Positions 52,901 to 58,341 of a stretch of 64,000 bases of DNA are shown here, piece after piece. The position numbers and the translations under genes were made by a program. The DNA is from Helicoverpa zea. Taxonomy: Eukaryota; Arthropoda; Insecta; Lepidoptera; Noctuidae. The notes below the pieces were generated by a model, which saw only the letters and a list, made by a program, of their open reading frames with translations, was not told the origin of the DNA and ran no database searches. Each line of letters starts with the position of its first letter. The stretch's first letter is position 1. The DNA lies in NCBI RefSeq assembly GCF_022581195.2, contig NC_061463.1, forward strand, positions 8,060,001 to 8,124,000. The letters run 5' to 3'.

Positions 52901-55179
52901 TCGGCCCAGTAGTAGTTCCGGTGATTTTCGCGTTCAACATAACAATCTCTTCAACTTTATACTAGGTGTTAGTAGGTATATGTTTTTATGTATTTACTCA
53001 CTACAATATTATGATTCCAGGACTTTGAAACCTGTGTCCTGAGCGGTGATCGCGAGTGCCGCTACGTGGAAGGTCAGACTCACGAGGGTATCGGCGACCA
53101 TCGGAGACAGACGCTGTTCTTCTGCGGACACGAGCCACAGTGCACGTAAGTTATACCTATAAAACCTTTGCAGGATTGTTCGAAAGAGTTACCGCGGCCC
53201 TGGTACATAAAAGGCCTACGACTGAACACGATGGATTTTTAGTCAGTAAAAGCTCCTCACCACAGCTTACCCACAGCGGGAGGGGTCATTTGATGATTTT
53301 TGCTACCACAAAAAAAGTTATACCTATAAATACATACATAGAGATAGTGTTTATTTCTCCAACTTAATTAATTATGCAAGTTTCCGAAAGTGGGTTATTT
53401 CGGTACATTTATTTGTTATGTGTTTTGCAAACGGTAGTGTAAACACAAACAAGATTTAAAAAAAAATCCTGAATGACCATTCCAAAGCGATGATATTTGA
53501 AATCTTTTGCTCAGTAATCGGTAAATCAGTAGTCGAGACGGATGGAAAATACAAAATAAAATGCGCTTGCGCACTGCACGTCTGAGCAAATATTGCTAAG
53601 ACTGTTCCTGAAGGCGCTTAGAATATTTCTCGGCTAGTTTAGCACCATCATCATTGCTTTAAAATATTATTCGTCGATTTATTTAACAACATTATCATCT
53701 TTGCTACACCGAATCATTTACTCATTTTTTAAAATTACCTTTCTATAACTTACCTAATAATATACCATGATATTCCAGCCCCTTCAACAGCGTGGAAGCC
53801 CTGCAGCGCGCCAAGCGTGTGGTAGAAGAACAGTACGCTGTAGTAGGAGTACTTGAAGATATGAACTCGACGCTGCTGGCGCTGGAGAGATACGTGCCCA
53901 GGTTCTTCCAGGGAGCACTCAAACTGTATTGGGGTTAGTATTCACTCATCATCCTCTCGACCGTATCCTAATTTTATTTGGGGCCGGCGCTGTGTTCTTC
54001 TTCCATAATCTTCCATCTGCCGTCATCTCAAATTTAACATAATAATTAAATTTTGTCGTACTCTTCCACAATACTACTAATTTAAATTTCATTTTTCCGC
54101 ATGACAGTAGCCGAAGTTATTTTCTACTATAATAACTGATAACTGCAATTGCTGGATAAAATATTTTCATTAAGTTTGTATGTCGCAGTGAATTAGTTGA
54201 AATAGCCATTAAATCAAACAGCAATTAAGCCTTTTCACAGAAATAAAGCCAATAATTTTGCAATAAGGTTGTGATGAGATTAAATAAAATTTTGCTCTTG
54301 CACTTTTCCATTCATTCTATGGTTCTACCAAAACCAATAAAACAATATAATTTAGCTTTCCATTTGAGGAAGTAGGAAATTAATCATAAGCCGATTACTC
54401 AGCCGAGTACCAATTGTCCAATACAAACCATATGATAGGTATGCAGTATCGATTTGACCTACCTCACTCAACTGCGTAAATCCTCTCGAGCTATTTATAG
54501 ATACCATTGCATTTGGTGCGTCATGTGTTATCAATTCCAACTGTTATGATGTTATGTAGGTAGAATTACCAGATATAACGAACTAACTGTTGCCTGTGGT
54601 CTGCGTCGGGAACATTTTCCCCTCAAGGATAAAATGTAGCCTAGTTATGTCCTGTCTTGTATGACTTCTAGACTATCTCATCATTATTAGCCTTTTTTTA
54701 ATCGTCCAACTGCTGGGCACACATAGAAAGATTGAGCGTTAATTATCAATGCGGGGTGATTTCAGACTTTATTCCTACTTTAAATGTCTAGTCTAATGTC
54801 ATTGTTCTTATAGTCTGACATCGCGAGATACTTTTATTAACATTAGTAAGGATTATGATAACAATATCACACTCAAAACACCCCTCTCTTAATCCTTAGA
54901 TTTGATATTACCTACCTTGCTTCACTCACCTCATACCATTTCCAAATTACAGAAGAAATGAACACATTCAGCCGGATCAACCGCAACGCCTTCAAGCCCC
55001 CTGTCTCCGAAGAAGTCAAGCAGATCGTTCGAGCAAACTTCACTAGGGAGATAGAATTCTACGAGTTTTGTAAGCAGAGGTTACATATGCAGCTTAGGGC
55101 TCTTAGGGACCCCACAATTACGGTCCCAACACCCCGTAGCTCCAGAACACGGAGGGCACATAAGACCCCCAGAGTATAA
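16795..55179 (+). CDS. pip: pipe orthologue, Golgi 2-O-sulfotransferase (eight visible exons; 5' coding exon missing)
   Basis: Spliced gene whose exons 16795-16934, 41125-41213, 44096-44315, 45821-45959, 47445-47601, 53021-53145, 53779-53933 and 54953-55179 all have AG/GT borders and compatible phases. Joined, they encode 416 residues and end at TAA 55177-55179. Numbering from the first visible residue: membrane segment about 4-18 followed by a charged stem (type II Golgi topology); 5'-PAPS loop NRVPKVGSQTF at 126-136; His188 in KHVCYTNF, aligning by eye with the catalytic-base His142 of human HS2ST; 3'-phosphate-binding RDPVERVIS at 209-217; cysteines 253, 261, 283 and 289, probably disulfide-bonded. 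The family transfers sulfate from PAPS to the 2-O position of uronic acids. Drosophila pipe sulfates eggshell (vitelline membrane) proteins in ventral follicle cells to set dorsoventral polarity. The PKVGS loop and KHVCYTNF fit pipe better than Hs2st. Only one catalytic-domain set is present. The initiator exon is not in frame locally: upstream of 16795 the frame meets TGA without ATG. Confidence 0.93.
17453..18421 (+). mobile_element. defective P-element-like DNA transposon with THAP remnant
   Basis: 969 bp flanked by an exact 8-bp duplication CTTATACA (17445-17452 and 18422-18429), the target-site length of P elements. Ends are inverted repeats beginning CATAG(A/C)ATAATATTA, with a second inverted block (GAGCCGAG ... 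CGGAGGCTGT(T/C)TGTC(T/C)CTTTCTAA) further in. The left arm has about 80 extra bases between the blocks. Inside is a two-exon open frame for the start of a THAP zinc finger, the DNA-binding domain of P transposases. Confidence 0.85.
17895..18134 (+). pseudogene. truncated THAP-domain frame inside the P-like element
   Basis: Exon 17895-17965, intron opening GTTAGC and closing TTGTTATAG, exon 18077-18134. Product of 42 residues: MVKKCCVSTCKSESYGGCNI, then SFHRFPKNEERRHKWLSSLY and MK. The first Cys pair, the FHRFP motif and the HKW motif are THAP landmarks. The frame stops before the second C-x2-H pair, so the zinc site cannot form and no catalytic domain follows. The intron position inside THAP matches the usual SFH/RFP split, which suggests descent from an intact spliced transposase. 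Confidence 0.75.
18430..19416. other. intronic stretch, no gene
   Basis: Mostly AT-rich; GC rises at about 18960-19260. A 9-bp stem palindrome AACCAATCTTGGACAGATTG(GTT) starts at 19049. Nothing coding. Confidence 0.45.
19417..19609 (+). mobile_element. Helitron-like non-autonomous element, copy D (diverged)
   Basis: Starts TCTATACTAATATTATAAAG, has a GTTT repeat, and ends ATGCGGGTGAAACCGCTGGC then AGAAGCTAG. Same termini as copies A-C but a different interior, so a related subfamily. Confidence 0.75.
19610..22487. other. intronic stretch with two GC-rich patches
   Basis: No gene. GC-rich patches at about 20985-21060 (GCGTGTACGCGGTGCGG) and 21330-21435 (including the E-box CACGTG near 21364) differ from the AT-rich surroundings and could be regulatory or an alternative 5' exon. 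A TGACGTCA CRE-like site occurs near 21630. Confidence 0.4.
22498..22862 (+). mobile_element. tRNA-derived SINE
   Basis: Pol III A-box-like TTGGTCTAGTGG (22514-22525) and B box GGTTCGATTCC (22558-22568) in a tRNA-like head, then a GC-rich body ending GCCGTGGACGCCATT. Flanked by the 10-bp direct repeat ATAGTAGGTA (22488-22497 and 22863-22872). Not a functional tRNA gene: the cloverleaf is degenerate and a long tail follows. The minus-strand frame within it is not a gene. Confidence 0.88.
22873..24530. other. intronic stretch, no gene
   Basis: AT-rich. Short GTAT microsatellites at about 23384-23400 and 24001-24015. Nothing else recognised. Confidence 0.5.
24531..24661 (+). mobile_element. retroelement 3'-region fragment (TTTATTTCAAATAGGCC type)
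   Basis: Contains TTTTTATTTCAAATAGGCCT, CTCTTTTGAAACGTCA and AGAAGAGCCGGCAAGAAACT, a sequence widespread in Lepidoptera, probably a LINE 3' end. A diverged copy lies at 63071-63200. It is interrupted at its end by the TTAA MITE. Confidence 0.6.
24662..25121 (+). mobile_element. TTAA-flanked MITE, copy 2
   Basis: 460-bp reversed match to 5483-5947, bounded by TTAA on both sides, with inverted ends GAGGACGAATTGG and CCAATTCGTCGCC. It is inserted in the retroelement fragment just upstream. Non-coding. Confidence 0.75.
25122..32757. other. intronic stretch, no credible gene
   Basis: 7.6 kb. Hairpin at 27147-27212. GC-rich islands at about 28880-29030 and 30180-30330. The longest open frame (30265-30672, 135 codons) has no recognisable domain. 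At 31880-31925 GAAATATGGTGAATA occurs twice. No transposon recognised. Confidence 0.4.
32775..33132 (-). mobile_element. tRNA-related SINE with 17-bp target duplication
   Basis: Minus-strand element. A B-box-like GGTTCGATTCC (complement of 33095-33105) lies near its 5' end; the 3' end is GGTTAGACTGGAAGCCGACC ... CTCAGAGGATGATGA. Exact direct repeats AAATAATCTAAACTATT flank it (32758-32774, 33133-33149). The GATGATGA tail resembles RTE tails, suggesting mobilisation by an RTE LINE. Confidence 0.85.
33206..33936 (+). mobile_element. non-LTR retrotransposon 3' fragment (broken reverse transcriptase C-terminus)
   Basis: 33230-33357 reads LLSAYHAYVGSTLSYGVLYW then GYS, the region after the reverse-transcriptase core in LINEs. 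A stop and a frame change follow. Then LTLPSLYICEASILVKSNIS, CMRIKIYNKVPTEIKSL and FLIQKAYYSVKEFLEEK end at TAA 33640-33642. The 3' tail GCAATAAAGATTTTGAATTAGAATTTGAA is typical of lepidopteran LINEs. Clade not assigned (CR1/Jockey-like). Inactive. Confidence 0.8.
37457..37499 (+). repeat. short tandem duplication, 23-bp period
   Basis: AAAAATCGACTTCTAACGCA occurs twice, separated by TCG. Confidence 0.8.
38633..38670. repeat. 11-bp-stem hairpin in a TTCG repeat
   Basis: CGTTCGTTTCG, then a TTCG-repeat loop, then its exact reverse complement CGAAACGAACG. Confidence 0.7.
41125..41213 (+). CDS. pip: pipe exon: luminal stem
   Basis: Acceptor TTTTTTCCCCAG/GA and donor GCA/GTGAGT. Encodes 29 residues plus a split Arg: a charged, Ala/Glu-rich stretch (AYASAQEYKVALEAIRRHTG) typical of a Golgi sulfotransferase stem. 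No catalytic motif. It follows the 24.2-kb intron. Confidence 0.85.
41799..41877 (+). mobile_element. 79-bp RTE-type 3'-end insertion
   Basis: Contains GAGGCCTGTGCCCAGCAGTG and GGACGATAAAAAAGGCTG, the 3' terminus shared by lepidopteran RTE elements and their SINEs. Exact 15-bp duplications TAACTCATTTATCAT flank it (41784-41798, 41878-41892). Extreme 5' truncation. Confidence 0.8.
43105..43240. mobile_element. 136-bp MITE with about 47-bp imperfect inverted repeats
   Basis: Left end TTACTACAAAAACTTT...TTATCTAAAAAAA and right end the complement of TTACCACAAAAACTTTTTAA...TTGTCTAAAAAAA, leaving about 40 unpaired bases. Non-coding; probably Tc1/mariner-type, not proven. Confidence 0.75.
44096..44315 (+). 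CDS. pip: pipe exon: acidic linker and 5'-PAPS-binding loop
   Basis: Acceptor TTCCCAG/GAG and donor TTTG/GTAAGT. Begins with a Glu/Gln-rich linker, then ILFFNRVPKVGSQTFMELLH, the 5'-phosphosulfate-binding loop: Lys130 and the Gly-Ser-x-Thr turn contact the PAPS phosphate in this family. One N-x-T glycosylation site (NNT) lies before the loop. Reading past the donor gives only a short intronic extension. Confidence 0.95.
44316..45820 (+). other. pip: pipe intron
   Basis: GTAAGT...GTGTGTAG. AT-rich, no element recognised. Confidence 0.8.
45821..45959 (+). CDS. pip: pipe exon: catalytic-base histidine
   Basis: Acceptor GTGTGTAG/GT and donor ACCAG/GTAAGT. Contains YIKHVCYTNFTR; the His aligns by eye with the essential His142 of HS2ST (HGHVSYLDF in the human enzyme). 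Human His140 is replaced by Ile here, which I believe is the pipe-type pattern. NFT is a possible N-glycosylation site. Confidence 0.93.
45960..47444 (+). other. pip: pipe intron
   Basis: GTAAGT...ATTCCAG. A CRE-like TGACGTCA lies near 46045 and a GC-rich patch near 46460-46490. No gene or transposon. Confidence 0.8.
47445..47601 (+). CDS. pip: pipe exon: 3'-phosphate-binding motif
   Basis: Acceptor ATTCCAG/G and donor AAAAAG/GTAAGA. Encodes PIYVNVVRDPVERVISWYYY, the 3'-phosphate-binding motif (Arg and Ser ligands) of PAPS-dependent sulfotransferases, then an aromatic/basic loop likely to contribute to the acceptor site. Confidence 0.95.
47602..53020 (+). other. pip: pipe intron
   Basis: GTAAGA...TGATTCCAG. 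Contains the reversed Helitron 47877-48234. At 49980-50016 there is a short imperfect tandem (CCATGGTATT[G/A]CCA). Otherwise non-coding. Confidence 0.8.
47877..48234 (-). mobile_element. Helitron-like element, second family, copy F
   Basis: Reversed, nearly identical copy of 11345-11695. On the minus strand it starts TCTATACATATAATAAAATG and ends GTCGCGGGCAACAGCTAG. Length differs mainly in the GTCTGTTT microsatellite. Confidence 0.85.
53021..53145 (+). CDS. pip: pipe exon: cysteine-rich substrate loop
   Basis: Acceptor TGATTCCAG/GAC and donor TGCAC/GTAAGT. Contains four cysteines (CVLSGDREC ... FFCGHEPQC), matching the conserved disulfide pattern of the HS2ST/UST family. A retroposed fragment begins 18 bp into the following intron and leaves the donor consensus intact. 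Confidence 0.93.
53164..53315 (+). mobile_element. 152-bp retroposed LINE-tail fragment beside a pipe splice donor
   Basis: Exact 15-bp direct repeats AGTTATACCTATAAA (53149-53163, 53316-53330) enclose a sequence with CCCACAGCGGGAGGGGTCAT and TTGATGATTTTTGCTACCAC, ending in an A-run, as in lepidopteran LINE 3' ends. The left duplication includes the last bases of the GTAAGT donor, so insertion occurred within 20 bp of the exon. Confidence 0.82.
53779..53933 (+). CDS. pip: pipe exon: C-terminal catalytic fold
   Basis: Acceptor ATATTCCAG/C and donor TGGG/GTTAGT, a slightly non-optimal donor. Encodes RAKRVVEEQYAVVGVLEDMN and the YVPRFFQGA segment, corresponding to the 'VGVLEDL..LLE..LP.FF.G' block shared by HS2ST, UST and pipe. 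Confidence 0.93.
53934..54952 (+). other. pip: pipe intron with two degraded repeat pieces
   Basis: GTTAGT...AATTACAG. Minus-strand fragments at about 54588-54662 (reads like the Helitron 3' part: GCCTGTGGTCTGCGTCGGGA) and 54677-54726 (RTE tail). Confidence 0.75.
54677..54726 (-). mobile_element. RTE-type 3' tail fragment
   Basis: Minus strand TGTGCCCAGCAGTTGGACGA, then TTAAAAAAAGGCTAATAATG and ATGAG. Same 3' end as 41799-41877. Confidence 0.65.
54953..55179 (+). CDS. pip: pipe terminal coding exon
   Basis: Acceptor AATTACAG/AA. Encodes FKPPVSEEVKQIVRANFTRE and EFYEFCKQRLHMQ, the conserved family C-terminus, followed by about 30 less conserved basic residues ending SRTRRAHKTPRV and TAA at 55177-55179. 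Confidence 0.93.
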
Positions 55180-55445
55180 CCGTATTAATCTGATGGGTAG
55201 CCCATCCCTTCTAGACTTTGAAGTGAGGAGTTGAATTTTAATACGGAGGACTGATGCTGATGTATCCAGTGACACGTGAAACGTGATATTTGAGTTGTTT
55301 GTCACTTGATTTTTAGACTGTTTTTGTGAAGGCTTGTTTGCGGGCATGGTGGATTTATTTGGTCTGTTCGTTTTTTAAAATAATCTCCTTTTCGAAAATC
55401 TTTTTCAAAAACTTATATTATACAAGTTAAAAGATCTTCTGGCTA

Positions 55446-55892
55446 TCATCATCAGCCTATCGCAGTCCACTGCTGGACATAGGCCTCTCCAAGTGCACGC
55501 CACTGAGATCGATTTTCGGCTTCTCGCATCCAGCTCCTGCCAGCCGCCTTGCGCAAGTCATCACTCCACCGTGCCTGAGGACGTCCTACACTACGTTTGC
55601 CGAGGCGTGGTCTCCACTCTAGAACGCGTTTACCCCAACGGTTATCGGTTCTTCGGCTAATATGGCCAGCCCACTGCCACTTCAGCTTGCTGATTCGGTG
55701 GGCTATGTCGATGACCTTGGTTCTCTGACGGATTACCTCATTTCTGATGCGATCCCTCAGAGAAACGCCGAGCATAGCTCTTTCCATAGCCCGCTGAGCG
55801 AATTTAAACTTGTGAACCAGCCGTACCGACAGTGTCCACGTTTCGGCTCCGTAAGTCATGACAGGTAGGACGCACTGATTGAAGGCTATTTG
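55446..55892 (-). mobile_element. RTE-clade retrotransposon fragment in the pipe 3' flank
   Basis: Minus-strand frame, open from about 55892 to TGA at 55452. Encodes IAFNQCVLPVMTYGAETWTL then the RTE C-terminal tail (ISKLKWQWAGHISRRTDNRW ... AYVQQWTAIG). The 5' end is truncated; after the stop is TGATGATAG. More complete than the 14788 copy and with an intact frame, so probably a recent insertion. Confidence 0.88.
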
Positions 55893-56125
55893 ATTGAATA
55901 TAAGTTAGAAATTAAAGAGCCTCAACCAGTGAATTATCACTCAAATATTTCGGAAATATACGGTCACATAAGTATTGTAAAGTCCTTATTCCTCTCTTTG
56001 ATATGCCTTTACTTAAAATACAAGTTTGTATATACGTAGGTTCGTTAAAACAAGACTTACCTGTCTTTGGAATCTTAGATAACAATTAATGTAGTTTATT
56101 ATTTAATTTATGTGAATATACGTCG

Positions 56126-56131
56126 AATAAA
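56126..56131 (+). terminator. pipe poly(A) signal, proximal candidate
   Basis: AATAAA about 950 bases past the stop, in AT-rich sequence with GT-rich bases just after it (AGATTGTGTA). Confidence 0.4.
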
Positions 56132-56544
56132 GATTGTGTATAGAAAAGCGAATGAAAATAGTAACGGTGTACATTTTGCCAGTAAATTGAAAAACTAATG
56201 ACGAATTAGGATATTTAAATAATTAGCCTCTAAGCTTCGTATTGTTTGTTGTTGTGTAAGCGTGATCGCCGCCATCTTGGCTATTGGCGCGAAAATGTAA
56301 CTATTTATTGTAATTAATTATTTAAGTGATGTCCATATTTTTATATTAAGCGGCAACCGTTATAAGTACAGCTTCCAGTTTTTATGAAATTGTATATTTT
56401 AGTAATAATGCCTTAGCTTAAGAAAACTATCTCTTTTAATGAATGGTGATTCTATTATTTTATTGTGTATTACAGAGTGAAATAATTCAGAACTCTGTCA
56501 GTCTTTCCCTAAATCTCTACCTGATGATCTGTACCTTAGGCTGC

Positions 56545-56550
56545 AATAAA
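56545..56550 (+). terminator. pipe poly(A) signal, distal candidate
   Basis: AATAAA about 1.37 kb past the stop, in AT-rich sequence before the intergenic region. Confidence 0.35.
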
Positions 56551-56570
56551 TTATTTATTACGCGATCAAA

Positions 56571-57996
56571 TTAAAGTGTAATTGTGATATAATATTTTGC
56601 TAATTGTTAAGATTCTGTAATTAAAGTACTTACATAGTTTTAAATAGTTTTTTGTTTCTCCGAGAGACCTGGGCCTTGGTATATAACAGGTGTAGTCCCA
56701 CGTTGGGCGCCATTATATATAAAATATGAATATGAATTAGGTATCTGTTGAATACACCTGCATAAGTTTTCACTAATGGATAGAGAATTTATGAAGAAGA
56801 TTAGGTATGTCCTGCTACACCTGGGATGAGTCCATAGGAATTATACCAAAACCTTTTAGCCCGCTTACCAAAACTTACTTTTGACCTCGAATATCGAGGT
56901 GATCGAAAGTAATATTTTACTTTAAATAATAGTGAACCTAAGGCGTCCATCAGCTTTCAGGACTGCGAATTTCTATTATCTAAGCACCATATGTTCAAAT
57001 TGACTGAGCTATATCCCGATTTGTGTTGAGCAAGTTTTAAATTCCTTATATTTTAGTATTCTTATTCTGAAGACCAGTGTGGTAGATTCAATTCTTTAAC
57101 TTACTGGATTTTCTTGTTTGAAGCACCTGATCATATTTACCTACCTTTTGTCTCATTTCAATTGACCAATTGCTATTAATTTAAGGAGCATGCTTAATCC
57201 AAATAAAGGAAATAATATCACTATTAATATTTCAGGGCATATAAGATAAACCACAAGATCATAATTATGCACATTAATTTATTAGGTATGTATTTATTAT
57301 AAAACAGGAGTCAATTATAAGAGTAACAATAATAGTTCATAAGGATAGCATTCAAATTGTTTAAAATTAATATGGCCACATTTTAAGAATTCAGGTACAT
57401 ATACAAAATAGACAAAAGATCGGCCTAATAAATAAATTATAATATCGCTTAAAAGTAACAATAATTTAATTTCGTAATTTCTAATAGTCTCATTTATTAA
57501 AATCTCAAAACTGAATTAACAACTGGCTATTATTTATCAGTTCTCACATAGGAAGTATGTCATGATACCGTGATTATAAAAATATAAATATATCCAGATT
57601 AAAACATCGATATAAAATATTTTAGTTACAATATTATTCGCATAGGATTCGTAGTTTCGAAACATTTTTAATAACATTGTTCTTATTCTTATACTACTTT
57701 AACTATTTAAAAACTTTACAACGGCATAACAAGGAAGATATATTATGTCACCAAAGATGCTATAACTAGGGATATTCGTATTATCTACAGTTCATTAAGA
57801 CGTTATGTGAATAAAATCTTTCTATCTAGGTGATACCGTGATACTCTTAACTCGACATATTATAATTATTACAAAGGTCTAATAATGTCATAAAAATGTA
57901 TTAAAATATTAATTAATATCATTCAGAATTCGTCTCTCTTATATTTATGTACAAGGAGAGGCGCGGCCGCACTCACCGCACACACAAACATCACAT
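56571..57996. other. intergenic region between convergent pipe and Gbs genes
   Basis: Very AT-rich, stops in all frames. Contains the LTR primer-binding-site relic at 56695-56712. No RNA gene or other element seen. Confidence 0.5.
56695..56712 (-). mobile_element. LTR-retrotransposon primer-binding-site relic (tRNA-Lys type)
   Basis: The plus strand reads GTCCCACGTTGGGCGCCA, the 3' end of a tRNA-Lys(CUU)-like molecule including CCA. Nuclear tRNA genes lack CCA, so this is best read as a minus-strand primer-binding site TGGCGCCCAACGTGGGAC just inside an LTR. No gag/pol frame or LTR pair is visible. Confidence 0.55.
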
Positions 57997-58002
57997 TTTA
58001 TT
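57997..58002 (-). terminator. poly(A) signal of the Gbs gene
   Basis: AATAAA on the minus strand about 340 bases past the stop codon, implying a 3' UTR of roughly 350-370 bases. It sits in a local block less AT-rich than the intergenic DNA beyond it. Confidence 0.5.
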
Positions 58003-58341
58003 GTCCTACGGGACGCTACGCTACAGTTAACATAGTATGAACGAAAATCTATGAAATATACACACATTCTATATTAACTCGAAACATCGTTATTGCAAAA
58101 TGGCACTCTGAGGACGAGTCGCACACTCGTCGATTTCAATATCTACGCCTAGTCTAATTTATATCACAAGTACGCTTTACAACGTGAAGCCTCATCAATT
58201 GAAGAGCTCAGGACGCCCGCTCTGCCTCGCCCGGGGCCGCCGGCGGGCAGCCCGCGCAGGAATGTGTTCGCCGGCCCGGGCGGCGGCGGACGCGCTGCTC
58301 GTCGCCTCGACACTGTCACCTCGCGGCTCTTCGCGGCCGCG
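58003..58341 (-). other. Gbs-76A: 3' UTR of the Gbs gene
   Basis: Non-coding tail between the stop codon and the AATAAA. The first 120 bases are GC-rich, as is the coding region, and carry a spurious overlapping frame. No repeat is recognised. Confidence 0.5.

Larger units (their letters stand above)
55180..56570 (+). other. pip: 3' UTR / 3' flank of pipe
   Basis: Follows the pipe stop. Holds an antisense RTE retrotransposon fragment at 55446-55892 and two AATAAA signals (56126-56131, 56545-56550). If the distal signals are used, the fragment is transcribed as part of the pipe mRNA in reverse orientation. The rest is AT-rich, non-coding and unremarkable. Confidence 0.45.

Noticed and set aside
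56695..56712. tRNA-Lys gene
   Set aside because: Only the 3' 18 bases are present and they include CCA, which nuclear tRNA genes do not encode.
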